Shown: positions 11,838 to 23,335, numbered from the stretch's first letter. The stretch: 64,000 nucleotides of DNA from Phlebiopsis flavidoalba (GCA_035772785.1 JAOCPU010000029.1:62001-126000); one strand, 5' to 3'. Program-made: numbers and translations. The notes: a model not told the origin generated them from the letters alone.

Positions 11838-12344
11838 TTACGATTGGGCCTGCACTGGTAATAACAAGGACGTTTCAGCGGATGCGAGCGAGAGTATTAG
11901 ATACCAATACTCACATGGGGCCAAGTCAACCGGGACGGTAGTGTGGGGGGACATGGGTGCGTCCAGACACACTTCCCCAAGGCGGCTCGTCTTATGCGTA
12001 TGGCAGTGCTTTCGAATTTTCATCTCGGCAACCGTGACCGGAACTGTGCATGCGTTCTGACCTGTAAGGTTGTGGCGGATAGTATGGGAAGTGAGTAACA
12101 TAATGGAGTCATTAACCTCTGGGAACTCGAAGCCCGCATCACGATGGAAACGGAAGGTGTCCCCAGTTCGACGGAATCTCCCCATGGATATCATAAACCG
12201 AGGAATCGGGCAATACGATTTCGGTACGCCACAGGCCACGAAGCAGTGGCTGCTGGCGTTTACTCGCACGAAAGTCGTGCTGCAATGGTCAGGGGGCGCC
12301 GTGAATAGCGCAAGCGTTTGCGAAAGAGGACGAAAGCTTTCCAA
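11838..12344 (-). CDS. Hypothetical protein, unresolved
   Basis: A 168-codon open frame with coding-like texture (SHCFVACGVPKSYCPIP, MGRFRRTGDTFRFHRDAGFE) that I cannot assign. A plausible intron starts with GTTACTC inside the VNDSIMLLT segment and ends CCTTACAG, so the frame may be two exons joined by a translatable intron. It lies between the DUF6534-like gene and SNF5, on the same strand. No signal peptide or membrane segment is seen. Confidence 0.3.
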   Translation of the reverse strand: MESFRPLSQTLALFTAPPDHCSTTFVRVNASSHCFVACGVPKSYCPIPRFMISMGRFRRTGDTFRFHRDAGFEFPEVNDSIMLLTSHTIRHNLTGQNACTVPVTVAEMKIRKHCHTHKTSRLGEVCLDAPMSPHTTVPVDLAPCEYWYLILSLASAETSLLLPVQAQS

Positions 12345-12837
12345 GGTGGTGAGAAAGACCCTTCAACATCACGCGCCACCATTTGACATGGGTAACTTTC
12401 CCATCGGCAGGCTTTTTCTTCAGTGTGACCTGGACAGCGTCATCGGGTAAGCATGGTTGTCAATTGAAAGTTTCTCATTGCAGTACCTTCACTACAGGCG
12501 CCGACATAATTACACACGGAACATTAATTGAAGAGTTTAACGTGCTCCAGGAACGGTTCAGAGATTCTTTATGACGAATCGAAGCAGAGCTACTCACTAA
12601 TATTACACATACTCGGGATGATAGGGAGCTATTGGCGTTCGACGTTCGTCACGGTCCGGCAAAATTTGAGCGAATCCACTGACCAGAAAACCAATCTTGA
12701 GGAGAGCATACGGCTGGGCTCTAGCGCGTGGCTCCAATGCCCAAGTGGTCAAGTGCCTGCGTGAGCAAATAGCATTACAAAATGAATATAAAGAGCGTAA
12801 GATACAGATAGAAGGGCGCGTAACCGAGGAGGCGTGT
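12345..12837. other. Short spacer downstream of the SNF5 gene
   Basis: Overlapping short frames on both strands, none recognisable. If the last SNF5 intron is spliced, the C-terminus could extend to about 12,750 here in a different frame. Confidence 0.3.
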
Positions 12838-14575
12838 TCACCGCCTTCTCCTGCTTCCCTGGAATTTTTGACGTCTCTCTCCGCAGCCGTCTGCAGCCCG
12901 GTTCAGCATAAACGACGTTTGTTCAAATTCGCGAATCACGCACCGACTAGCCCGCTCGCGCTCAATCTCTCTCCTCTCCACCTCCACCTCGGCGCTGAGC
13001 ACCTCAAACCGCGTACGGAACTGCTCCGCCTCCTCCCAGTCGCGCCCACACACTCCTCAGAGGCTTCGGCCCCCGTCCGTCCTTGGGCGTACGGCCCCAG
13101 CCAAGACCAAGCCCCGTTTTGTCCTTGAGCAGGCTGAGCCCGCTGCGGTCGCGGGGGCGCTCGTGATCCTCGGGCGGCGGGGCGCGGCGGCTGCCTCACC
13201 ACCAATAACGCCCCACTCGATCGCGTCGCGTTTGTGCTTGATGAGCTCCTCATGCACCGCATGTGCGATGAGTGGGACGGCCTCGCCGGACAGTCCGAGG
13301 TCCTTGCACAGCGTCTGTGCGAATTGCTCTGGCGTGAGTGGGGAGAGAGGACTGGTCCCATTCGACGTGGTCAAGCAAATGGTAGGTCGCGATCTGCACG
13401 TCAATCTGTGGTGACACCGAATGAGTACATGTATGCGCGATAGAGGCAAGGGGTAACACACGCTGATAATTACGCGACACTCTGGCACCTCTTCCTCTCC
13501 TGGCGAGTATGGGTCCTCGACATCAAAGTCCATCGAGGCGACGCCTTCGTGATCTTCAAGCTGTGCTCGAATCTGGTTCGCGACCAACTCAACACCCATG
13601 GGGTTACAGGAAGGTCCAAGTCTTGGCAAAATGTGCGTGCGAACGCTTCAGGCTGTATGTTATGAGCTCTTCGTTCAGGTTCCATACGAAACAATCTCGC
13701 TATTCTGTGATTGTCTGTCTCGAACTCGACGCGTATAGGAACAAAGAGCTTGTGTCTTTCGTGCTTGTACGTCTAATGATTCGGGCGGGCTAGTCTGGCA
13801 TTAGTCAGGGTCCCACTCGATTAAAAATGGCACTCACAAGTACTGGTGCTGAGTTGGCTGCGCGGGTTTCGCCGTGATGAACCTCTCTGGGGGGATCATA
13901 CCCAGATAGCTCGGTCCAATTCGTTCCTTTGGTGCATCTACAGGCGTTTTGTGGGGTAGCCTGCACCAGATGCGTGATCCCTCCCGCGCTGAACACGCCC
14001 GCCCCGACAGGGGCTTTGCTCGACAACCTCCCAGTTGTATTCCGGATCACGCGGTTACTCGTACCACCACTCGCCATGAAGTCCGAGTCGTCCCGAGTCG
14101 ATTGCGCCCGCGTCACAGAAACTCATCGCCAGAGCCTGGGTTTATCGCGGTTGCCTGCGTAGTTGATTGCCCCGCCGCGGCGTGTGCTTCTGGTTGCTAC
14201 AGCTGCTACGGTCGGACTCTGCGCTGCGTGAGGATAGGTTTGCCAATGAGCAACGTTGCCCCTGTTCGTAGTCGCGAGGGGTACGTGGTGCGGTACGCCT
14301 TGCGGAAACGGTGTCGAGAGTGAGGTTCTCGGCGTGGATACATGCGCGTGTCTGGCATAGTGTAGGTGCTGCTGGTGTGGCATTGCAGGGGGGTACGGCG
14401 TCGATATACGAGGTACGACAGGCGGGTCATTCAGAGGGCAGGTTGGTATGTGCTGGGTAGACATAAACGGGTGAGGCGTTGGGAGGGGGGACGGGACTGG
14501 GCAAGCTTGAGTGAGGCGAGAAAGCGAACTGCCCTTTGTGGGACGTGTCTTTCTACTTGGATTCGTTCTAACCAT
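12838..14575 (-). CDS. SNF5: SNF5/SMARCB1-family chromatin remodelling subunit, with frame breaks
   Basis: Core subunit of SWI/SNF- or RSC-type ATP-dependent nucleosome remodelers, nuclear. A proline-rich N-terminus leads to RRGGAINYA and [11 protein letters not shown], then [20 protein letters not shown] and an intron near 13.83 kb. The two SNF5 repeats follow: [15 protein letters not shown] with [19 protein letters not shown] and PECRVIIS, then after an intron (about 13.42-13.47 kb) [20 protein letters not shown] with [19 protein letters not shown] and [19 protein letters not shown]. The C-terminus is [19 protein letters not shown] plus a charged helix. Shifts lie near 13.37, 13.61 and 13.70 kb and in the N-terminal third. 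The residues stay strongly conserved, arguing for a living gene with sequence errors rather than long-standing decay. Snf5 and Sfh1 cannot be told apart here. Confidence 0.85.
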
Positions 14576-15386
14576 TTTGTGGGAGGCGGCGTTCCACTGA
14601 GGTAGACCACTGGCGTTCTATGTTATTGAGGTATGCCTAGTCCAAAAAAATCGCGTTATGGGAATCACTAAACACGAGAAACCTCGTAAGACGCACCAGG
14701 ATGCACCTGTGCAGGTGCAGAGGGCTGCACGCCCGCCCTGCTGAGTTTGAGAGCTGAGTGATGGTCTGCTGCAGCTGCCCCATCCGTCATGCTCTGGAAC
14801 GATTGTCCACCAATTCCACTTCCTTCAACCTCAGACATGGATCTTTTTGTGTTGAAATTGCGAAGGTAGCGGAGGGAATGAATAAAGGTGTTCGGATGAG
14901 AGGTTATGCAGACCGACCCCGACCTGTTCGCGTCTCAAGAAATTGTCACGAGTGACGAAATGAAACGCGTTGGTCACGAATGTCACGTAGTGGCCTATCA
15001 CGGTCACGGAGAAGTCACAGCTGCTTTGTCACGCATTACCCAAAGCTCGGGGGTCCTTTGCTCTTACCCCTGTCTCTCGCCGCCGCCGATAAACTCCTCC
15101 CAGAAGCACTCTGCTATGTCGTCTTGTTCCTGTTACTTACATGCAGTGTTACGCATACCCTAACTATCTTCCTCTGCTGCCGCGCATCTTATACAAGACT
15201 CCAGCCAGGTTTGTAGGAAGCTTAGACCGCGCCGTGACCAATAGCTCTCATAAGACAAAGTGTTCGGTTGATCAGCTTCGGGGACAGAGGTCCCTGTCAT
15301 GGCACTGTAGCTCCGTATAAATTGCCTACGCCCCCGTGGCAGCGCAGCAGATACACTCTAAACACACTTTAACCAAACCGACCACC
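14576..15386. promoter_or_regulatory. Divergent spacer between SNF5 and the oxidoreductase, with a TCACG cluster
   Basis: Shared upstream region of two divergent genes. Six TCACG words on the plus strand fall at 14946, 14974, 14983, 14998, 15004 and 15029 within 88 bp, together with an inverted AGTGACG at 14951-14957. A TATA-like CGTATAAATT lies at 15314-15323, about 65 bp before the plus-strand ATG. No gene is seen. A transcription-factor role for the cluster is inference. Confidence 0.4.
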
Positions 15387-17509
15387 ATGGGCATCTTACA
15401 AGGCTGGCACAGAGGCGAGAAGGCGATCCAGACGAAACTTTGGTTTTTCGGACGGGCCCATGGCTATGGGATGGACATGGGTTGACTCCGAGATGCCTCA
15501 CCCTCTCACTGACCAGCATCGTGAGTTTTTTTTCACAATCCACTCGTCTGCCTTTCATCCCAATCGCTTACGCTACGCTCAGCATGAGCAACATCGTCCT
15601 TGGACTTCGATATTCGCAGCAAAGTCGGGCGAACCGGGATTTGTCTCCAGCCCGCTGGAGAACCGCCTGGGATATGGACATTCGTCTCTGGGAGGGTGAG
15701 CCCTTCTGGGAAACTCTGAAGCATTCCGACGGTAAACAAGAAGATATTGATGGCTGGCATCGGCATCGAGTTCCCCACCCGTAGGAGGAACAAGTTTGCG
15801 GGGCACTTCTTCGAGGTCAAACAAAATAACGATACAGTCCATCTCAAAGCGCTAGTGGATGAAGCCATGGGGTACGTCTTCATCGCACTCTAGTGACCGT
15901 TCGCTGACCTGCGTGGCAGAAATTGTCCAAAATACATCAACGTTCGCGAGCTTGATCCTTACCCCGACACTCATCCCGTCGTTGCTCACAAACGTTGGAA
16001 CATGGACGAAGGAGAACGTCTTCCTGACGAAGTCATCAACTTCATCATTGAGAATGACACCATCTTCCTTGGTTCAGTGTTCCAGCCCGTACCCGAATGA
16101 GTCCCTCAAGCACCCGTCGCACATTGGCCAAAATCAGCGGGGCGGCCGCAGGGGCTGGGTGCGGGTGAAGCCATCGGATGGAAAGACCTTGGTTGTCCCA
16201 GATTACTCAGGTACGTGCTCCCGACTTCGAATCTCGCAAGGTTCTCACACAGTGGTGCAACACAGGGAATCGATTAATGACATCTCTCGGAAACCATTGA
16301 GGCTACACCCGTAGCATCCATTACGATCGTGGATTTCGTCACTGGTGACATTCTCTTACCTCACCGGAGACGCGCATATACACTCGTCGGACCAGAGTCT
16401 CTTGCTGTCATGCCCCTTCAAAAAAAGTAGTCACCGAACTCACAGTCACCGGCTACGTCTTTGTCCGCGACGCGCTTCCTGTTCGCCAGCGACCTGGGAC
16501 AGCGCCTACGCGCAGTCCATACAGCCCACCCAATCCGGCTGCTCGCAGAGGACGGGCAGCTGCCGGGAGCTCGCAGTATTTCGACGAGGACACCAACGTG
16601 ACACTCTCCTCTCCGTCAAGCTACATGGTGGCGATCTTGCGACATTCACTTGGGAAAACGTCAAACAATGTCGTCATCAAGCCTGGCCAGACCGCCATCC
16701 TGGGCTTCACAGACCTCGTTGGCAAGATCAAGTACCAGCACATGGCGCCGTGGGAAGCCGACGAGCGTAAACGACGACATCCGCATCCGCACTTGGACCG
16801 TTTCGAGCGCGCATCTGCAGCCCGAAGGCACGCGCTCCTTCGCGCTCACGATGCGGCGAGAAGCCCGACGGCGCCGTAACAGGCGCGCTCCTTCACGATA
16901 GTGCGCAAGCTCGCCGAGCTCCGTCCTGAGCTACTCGACGACACGCGTCACACCGCTCGGCCTTCAAGTCAAGCTCGTTGGATATGCAGGCGACTTCACG
17001 AGCTTTCCCCATTCCACCTCATCACCACAGGATTTTCGACACCCACCTCGATGCTCTGGCTCGCGCGGGCCCTTTCCCGGGTTCCCGGTATCGGCATTAC
17101 ACCCTTCACTGAGCATGCTGTCATGCCATAGCGGGGCTCCACGGATACGGATGCACGCTGGGATGTCGTCCTGGCGCTCTCAACACGAGAGCCACAGGTA
17201 CTCGTCCCGCTCATTGCAGACGCGCTTGGCGGGCGCACGCCTAAGTTGAGGCTTGCGTCTGCATGTATTCTCAGAGCGGCCAATCCCGAAGTTCCCGACT
17301 CTTCCGCCGGAGGATGAGTTCGAGTTAACCGGTAACTCTGCAGCACCACCGCGGGAGAGTTGACGATAGTGTGTTGGGGATGAGCGATTTGAAGGAGAGG
17401 AAGGTGTATATGTGGTGGACCGGAGGAGTTCGAGGAGAGCGATGCTAGTAAGAGAAAGCTAGGTGGTCATGGTGTCAAGGATGTTGTTCGGGAGTCATTC
17501 GAATACTAA
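15387..17509 (+). CDS. Two-domain flavin oxidoreductase (PNPOx-like plus ferredoxin-reductase-like), with frame breaks
   Basis: Starts MGILQGWHRGEKAIQTKL in a good start context (CCACCATGG). The N-terminal half looks like an FMN-binding split barrel of the pyridoxamine-phosphate-oxidase type: PWTSIFAAKSGEPGFVSSP, DIRLWEGEPFW, FPTRRRNKFAGHFFEVKQ, then after an intron (about 15.87-15.92 kb) NCPKYINVREL, DEVINFIIENDTIFLGSVF, HIGQNQRGGRRGWVRVKPSD. After a second intron the C-terminal half carries GYVFVRDALPV, NVVIKPGQTAIL, GIGITPF (nucleotide-binding loop) and WDVVLALST, ending near DVVRESFEY, stop at 17507-17509. The arrangement fits a soluble electron-transfer enzyme; the substrate is unknown. 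At least six frame changes are needed to read the blocks together (e.g. near 15.43, 15.73, 16.10, 16.30, 16.78 and 17.42 kb). It is divergent from SNF5. Confidence 0.75.
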
Positions 17510-17845
17510 GGAGGTCTGTATTTTTCACTTTTGTTCCTCGTTGTATCTGCAGGGCTTATCGGATTGGATATGTTGTAAAACTTCTCGTGTTTGTCACTGT
17601 AGCATAGTTCCAGCAATAATCTCCCAGAAATTTGGCGCCGTCGCTCCGTGACTGTCCGTCGTGGCGCGGCGAGAGTCCACCATCATGTGGGCGGCCACAT
17701 CGTCACTGATGGGTCTAAGCTTGAGGTCAATCTGGTACGTCCATCTCACAGACCAATGGTGGAAGCTGGTATTCACGGTTTCCTTTGGCTATCTTCGCTT
17801 GCAGCATAGGCCTCGATAACGATGTTAGAAGGCGGACATTCGTCG
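17510..17845. other. Intergenic, no gene supported
   Basis: Separates two plus-strand genes. A short coding-like patch around 17.66-17.73 kb ends at a GTACGT donor-like site but cannot be connected to either neighbour. Confidence 0.3.
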
Positions 17846-19393
17846 ATGGGCGCAACCATAACCGCTGCACTTGAAGGCAGCGCTTCTGTGCTCCTCACTC
17901 TCTTCGCGGGCTACCTCATCGGGCACGCCGGTTTACTGGACCATACCACCGTCAAAAGACTCTCCTCGCTCTGCGCACGCCTCTTCCTACCATGCCTCAT
18001 TATCGTGGAGATGGGCCCCGAGCTCACTGTGGACAATCTCCATCGATTGCTGGATCATCCCCCCCTATGGGGACTCGTTAGCACCGGTATCGCGCATCTC
18101 GTCATCGGGTCTCCTTTTCTTTCGTGGGCAGGCATGGAAGGCGGTGTTGAAGACGCCGTACTGGGTCATCGTCGCGGCCGGACGACCAAAACACGAGCGC
18201 AATGCCGCTGCTTCTCCTCCAGGGCGCTTGACAATACGGGCGTGCTGAGCGAGCTGGGGGAGCAACGACAGCGCGTCGTCGTCGTCTACGATCCTCAGTC
18301 GTGCAAGACTCGCTCATATTGCTGAACGTCGTCGTACAGCAAACGTTGACGTTTCAGATCGCGCCTGCTATACTGAAGAAAGACGCAGGAGATAAAGACG
18401 TTTGACGACGGGGAAGACAGCGTTACTCCTGTAGATCATCGTCAACAAGCTGCCCGAATCAATCCTCTCGTTCAGGATCCAGAGAGGGTCGGGCTCCTTC
18501 AAGACTCCAGAGATGTATCATACGGAAGTACGGAATTCTCGCGGACGCTGGACCCCGTTGTCGAGCACGCTCCTCTTCGCTTACCAAGGACATTGGAGAA
18601 GATAAATACCTTTCTCAAGAGTCCTTCCAGAGTCTTCGGCGTAATGGAGTGCTCCCCTCATTGGAGCTATTATCGCTCTCGTGATAGGAAGTAAAGTCTA
18701 AACAGATTCAGTCTGCAAGATCTAAAAACTAATGAACCTTTACTATGCAGATCATACCTCCGCTGCACCGAATTGCGTTTGACGACGAAAGCGTTTTCTA
18801 CAATACAGTAACGTTTGTCAGTGAAGAACCTCGGAGAGCTTTAGTCAGTTTGATCCGTTTGTTGCTCTACATGTTCTAATGTCGCTCGACAGTGTCACGT
18901 TGCAGATGTTCATTGTTGGCGCTGAGCTCGCAACTATTCCGAATGCATATCCCGGGATCGGGCCCACGTCATGGGCAATGTTTACACGATTTATAATCAT
19001 GCCTGGACTGGGACTCCTTTTCGTCTGGTTGTGACTGCAGGAAGAGGTTTCTATGTCAATGACAAGCTCGTATGGTATGCTACCTCTTCCTTGATACAAA
19101 ACATTACGGTCCGCCTCACTCATGAACCTCCCTGCTAGGTTCATACTCGTCTTGATGGCCTCTGGACCGTCTGCGATGCTACTACTCGCCAGCGTAGCAG
19201 AACTCGTTGACGTTGATCAGGGGCCGATTTGTAGCTATCTTACCGTCTCGGTATGTCTTCTGGTTAAATACGGATCTCTGTGGCCCAAAAGAATTGACCA
19301 ATCCCTTTGCAGTACTTCTTTTCTCCGCTTATGGCCATCGTCTGCTCCCTTGGGCTCTTTGTAGTCCATGCCGCGTCGAAGAGGGTATCGTGA
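17846..19393 (+). CDS. Auxin-efflux-carrier-like membrane transporter, with frame breaks
   Basis: Matches the fungal Mem_trans (auxin efflux carrier, PIN-like) family: about ten helices in two bundles around a variable cytosolic loop. Seen: MGATITAALEGSASVLLTLF, AGYLIGHAGLLDHTTVKRLS, LCARLFLPCLIIVEMGPEL, LWGLVSTGIAHLV, LLNVVVQQTLTFQIAPAIL; a hydrophilic loop (18.4-18.6 kb); LQMFIVGAELATIPNAYPGI, WAMFTRFIIMPGLGLLFVW, ASGPSAMLLLASVAELVDVD; then an intron at about 19,252-19,312 and YFFSPLMAIVCSLGLFVVHA with stop at 19391-19393. An upstream in-frame ATG at 17822 is possible; I prefer 17846 because MGAT leads directly into the first helix. The central part needs several frame changes (e.g. near 18.05-18.25 and 18.85-19.10 kb). 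The substrate cannot be deduced. Confidence 0.7.
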
Positions 19394-19680
19394 TACATAC
19401 GCAGTGTGTACTGCTTCATGATTTTGATTGAATTATGATTATAATGTGTTCATTCGATCTTTATTCTGTGATTTTCTAATGAATCTTTTCCTGGTCGAGT
19501 GCTGTTCCGCGTGCTTGCGCGATACATCCAAAAATACTTGGATCAAGCCGATATTGCCGTGTTTATCGTCGACTGCCAGACGGGCCAATTTCAATGTTCA
19601 TCCAAATGTCTCACAGATCCACAACGAATGAAATCTTCGCGTGCGCAGCTTATTAACTCAGAAACGCACAGCTAACGAAA

Positions 19681-20250
19681 CTAGTAAACGTAAGGTATAA
19701 GCTTGTACGGCGTCCTTTGAGCCCAAGTCTTCCACTCCATCCCGAAACTCCTTTCGTAAAGATGGAATCTTCGGTAGGCACTCGGGATACAAGGATTACA
19801 ACGAGCAATAATGACCATCCTCCCCAAAGCCCCGTGAACACTCTGCTTCCCCAGGTATCCCAGCCGATGCACTCGTAGGTACCAGCTGCCGGCTCCGAAT
19901 TATGGACCCAGCACCGTGCCGATTCCCACCATTACGCTGCCGAGGTAGGCTGGGTGCCGCACTACGGCGTACGGCCCGTGCGTGATAAGAGCATGGTCTT
20001 TCTTCACAGCGAGCTGCCATGTGAAGAACTTCCCCATGTGCGCGGTAGCAGCGTAGGCGGAAGGCTGCCCCCAAGAATTAATAAGGTACAACCTGACAGC
20101 CATGTCGGGGTATTGCGGATATGGTGCGCCCGCGTCGGGCTAGTTGAGAGGAGGAACAGGAAGTCCTTCAGAGCCAGAAGATGGGAATTGCACAGCAAGT
20201 ATTGCTGCGGATTCGCATATGAAGTTCCCCCAGTACAATAGCTATGATGA
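19681..20250 (-). CDS. Isoprenylcysteine carboxyl methyltransferase (ICMT)-like protein, with frame breaks
   Basis: ICMT enzymes methylate the C-terminal prenylcysteine of CAAX proteins in the ER membrane using S-adenosylmethionine. The catalytic half is clear: FFTWQLAVKKDHALITHGPY with AVVRHPAYLGSVMVGIGTVL (the RHPxYxG signature), GAGSW, two hydrophobic helices (LWGGWSLLLVVILVSRVP), then SFGMEWKTWAQRTPYKLIPY, stop at 19681-19683. The Glu-x-Trp and Tyr-x-Leu-Ile-Pro end is typical. Upstream, PTWLSGCTLLILGGSL is the expected preceding helix in another frame. The break near 20.05 kb and two more around 19.80-19.90 kb prevent a single frame. The start is not fixed. Confidence 0.7.
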
Positions 20251-20884
20251 TGGGTAAGCCATCGAATTTTACTATTGCGAGGAGGGCTGACCTTGTAAAA
20301 TGCCTTAAGTGACAGTGGATATCAGTGTTTTGCTGTCTAACCCCTATCCCTCCCTTTGTACTTGGCCTTCTCGTCTGAAGACGGTGGTCGAGTCGGTGGA
20401 GTCAACGCCAGGACTGTCAGGGTAGAAACCGATGAACAAGGTAGGTATTTTCAGTAGCGGCGAGGAGAGAGAGCTTTATGACGGGAAAAACCACATCATC
20501 TTGCGAGTAGGAAGCTCTTCAGTAATGAATGACCAAATCTGTTATGTGCATCGTGCTTTTGTGCTTTTATACATACGACATTTAGACTTTGCTAATGAGA
20601 AAAAGAGCCCGTGGCAATCGAACTCTGGTACCACAATGATAGAGAAGCCACATCTGCAATTCGTGGGGAAGGTATGTCATTTTACGTCACTCTGAAACCT
20701 AGCCGTGAGATAGCATGCACCAAGGTGCGTGGCTATATATGTGCCGAAACATTTGTTTTGAAGGCCGGTTACTAAGTCCGTTGTTTGCAGAATTCTGCGT
20801 CAGGACTCGATTTAACGCCGAGGAGGCAGTCGCATTCACCTCATGATATGCATTCTAGGTGCACAGAAAAAAGTAATGCGCAAT
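20251..20884. other. Intergenic, no gene supported
   Basis: Short frames only. The first exon of the ICMT-like gene may lie at the left end, since ICMTs have additional N-terminal helices that I did not find in frame. Confidence 0.3.
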
Positions 20885-21300
20885 TTACTCAGGATCTAAC
20901 GAGAGATTTCTATTTTGGCTGCCGAAGGAAAACTCACGGATCCATGCTGGTAATTCTGGGGTGATTATGGCCTTGACCTTAGGGTTGAAGTTGCTGCGGT
21001 CGCGTATTATTCTCTCGGGCCAAAAATACCGCCAACAGCAAAAATTATTCATTCTGCTAATTCGGTTTTGAATCGCAATCATCGGAGAAAAAGCTTACAA
21101 GAACGGTCCACCAAGCCGACAGCGTTTTTCCTCTTGCTGGGAGAAGAGTTTTTTGGTTCAAACGGAGTGATTCCACGAGCATAACGAGATTTATGATCGC
21201 GTAAGGCATACAGACGAAGCTAGTACGTGCTAAAACATACTGCGGCGCCATCGTACGGATTACGTTGACCCTAACCGTTCTCACTGCTCATCAAGGCATA
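20885..21300 (-). CDS. Hypothetical membrane protein C-terminus
   Basis: Minus-strand segment LARTSFVCMPYAIINLVMLV with SLRLNQKTLLPARGKTLSAW, followed by a possible intron (GTAAGCTT to GAATTAG). The pattern of a helix starting Tyr-Ala, a Leu-Arg/Lys pair and a short tail recalls the ends of many small basidiomycete membrane proteins. The rest of the gene is not resolved and the call is weak. Confidence 0.25.
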
Positions 21301-21639
21301 GCAAACCGGGGGATGATGGGATGGTGAGCCGTGCGAAGAATGTCCATCTAACTTCCGTCGCAGAAGGGCTTGCCAGCGGCAGTGCGGCCATGCTCGATTT
21401 GACCTAGCGGAAAAGTAGCTATGGGTCAAATATCTGGGTTGAAGGTCAGACAAGAATTTTCTTACTGGCAAAGAAGAGGTCCCTGCCAGCAGTGCTGGAG
21501 CCGCAAAGCGTTGTTAATTTTATTGTCCTCAGGGTGGACATCGTTTGCGTTCGCTGTCTGGGACTCGACAGTGTTGAAGTTGCAACACGTAAACGATGGC
21601 GTTACCTGATTATATATGCGTGGAGTATGTTTTCCAAAG

Positions 21640-22041
21640 CTACTTCTGGCTAAGCTTCTCACCGAACTGAGTAGCGATGGCTCCATCCCCGCCACAATAA
21701 TATTGAACGTCGTCGAGGGTCGTAAACATGGCGTTGACAGCATTCAGTTTATCGCTGCCACTGAACTTCGCCTTGAAAGCAGTTCGTGCCCACGTTTTGC
21801 GCGGGCATCGAGCTCGTTGTCTCTCCCTGCGATAGTTGTGAGCCCGCGAGCCTCCATTCGGCGGCGAAGGACATCCGCAGAAGCGAATGAAGTGAGTTCC
21901 CGTGTTCGCGTCGAAGGTGTATGCCCCGTCCTCACATCCCCCAGCTAAACAGAAAGCCAGAGCGAGGGGCAGCGACGGGGTTAGCAATCGCAGAGGAGAC
22001 GAAGGCAGTGAGTGCGAGGGAAAGCAAAGAGAAAGCTGCAT
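21640..22041 (-). CDS. Small secreted protein of unknown function, with frame breaks
   Basis: ATG at 22039-22041. The first five codons (MQLSL) lead, one frame over, into LSLALTAFVSSAIANPVAAP, a textbook signal peptide with Ala-Asn-Pro cleavage context. The mature part has CEDGAYTFDANTGTHFIRFC, then ADVLRRRMEARGLTTIAGRD with ELDARAKRGHELLS in another frame, and finally KLNAVNAMFTTLDDVQYYC and GGDGAIATQFGEKLSQ. Four cysteines are visible. The size (about 130-160 residues), signal peptide and Lys-Arg pair recall fungal small secreted proteins, some of which are effectors or processed peptides, but no known domain is seen. Two or three single-base breaks are needed. Confidence 0.45.
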   Translation of the reverse strand: MQLSLCFPSHSLPSSPLRLLTPSLPLALAFCLAGGCEDGAYTFDANTGTHFIRFCGCPSPPNGGSRAHNYRRERQRARCPRKTWARTAFKAKFSGSDKLNAVNAMFTTLDDVQYYCGGDGAIATQFGEKLSQK

Positions 22042-23335
22042 CGTGGCTGCGATGAGGAGAGTCGAGTGGTCTTTGGGTGTGAAAGAAGCTGCAGGGCTGT
22101 CCGTTCCAGTATTTATGCCCCAAAAAATGCTGGAATTGAGCTCTACGGCGCGGAATGTGGGAGCTTCCCCTTACACTGACTAGCGTACACTTGACTCTGG
22201 CATGTCGGAGTGGCAGTATGCCAAGTCTAAACAAATTCCAAAGTTTCAAAACGCCGAGTCTGTGTTGATCCCTTGAATACACGGGAATGCGAAGCGACAG
22301 AACACAGTGCTGATCACTTGGCGTGATCTTCGTTCCCAGAATCTGCCACAAGCAGTCTGATCACAAGATCTACGCTTATGGCTAAGAATTTAAAGAGGCA
22401 AAAACATCAAAGAATCTATTAGTAACATTGAAGAGTCGTTACTCACCGAGCATGTGACAACTTGAAAGACATCTGACCGAGGATTCTGAGATGACTGGTC
22501 GCTGGGGGTTCGATAGTGAAATACCCTGATAATTTCCGTTAAATATGCGGTAGAGACAAAGCACTCCTCTCATGTCTATGTGATACTGGATGATAGGACG
22601 CGCGTCAGCAGCGACTCGTTGACAGGTGTCAGGTACCATACTCACCGGTGCATCGGAGAAATCGGAAGGAGTAAGCACGTACGCCGGACTAATGTGTACA
22701 GAGTGCTCCGAGTAAGAATCCTCTCTATCAGCTACCGGACGCTCCATCTGTCTAACGATCATAGTTGTTGAATGTTCCAGCCAGTTCGCGTCTTGAACGT
22801 CCGTCAACGCAAGTATCCTTGTTTGTTGAATGGATTGTAGACATAAGATTGACTAAGAGACGCTTCAATGGGCGATGGGAAGCAGGGGGCACATATCAAT
22901 GGTTTCTGTTATTCTGTTTGTCTTGATACCAATAGAAATTGAAGTGGTCAAATTGATAGATGATGAAGAAGTTTGGTCCCCCGTCGGAATTTTGGTCGGA
23001 ATTTGCTAGCGTGTTTTCTGTCACCGAACTTGTCGCGCCGCTCGCTATAGGAGAAGTGCCGGTGGATTTAAAGCGTATAGATCTAGAGGGATTTGTATGA
23101 GGCAAGTGTTGACACCGTCCTGTGTTCTGAGCCCGTAGTAGATCTGATACTACCCTTGTGTGTCACGCCTCGTCACCAGCCAAGGGGTTTCACATGGTTG
23201 TCACGTCACTCAGGAGTCACGCGTACATGAAGCGTGACTGTGACAGCAGTCTCGTTTTATCATCTGGGTATACTACGGTATTCACAGCCAAGCAAAACGT
23301 TAACTGTTTTAGGACTTCCGACCCAGCTCTGTTTG
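22042..23335. other. Intergenic, second TCACG-rich patch
   Basis: No supported gene. At 23163-23246 the words TGTCACG, CGTCACC, TTGTCACGTCACT and AGTCACG and two inverted copies (GCGTGAC, TGTGACA) cluster, similar in style to the patch at 14.95-15.03 kb. It lies just downstream of the GST gene's 3' end. Confidence 0.3.
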
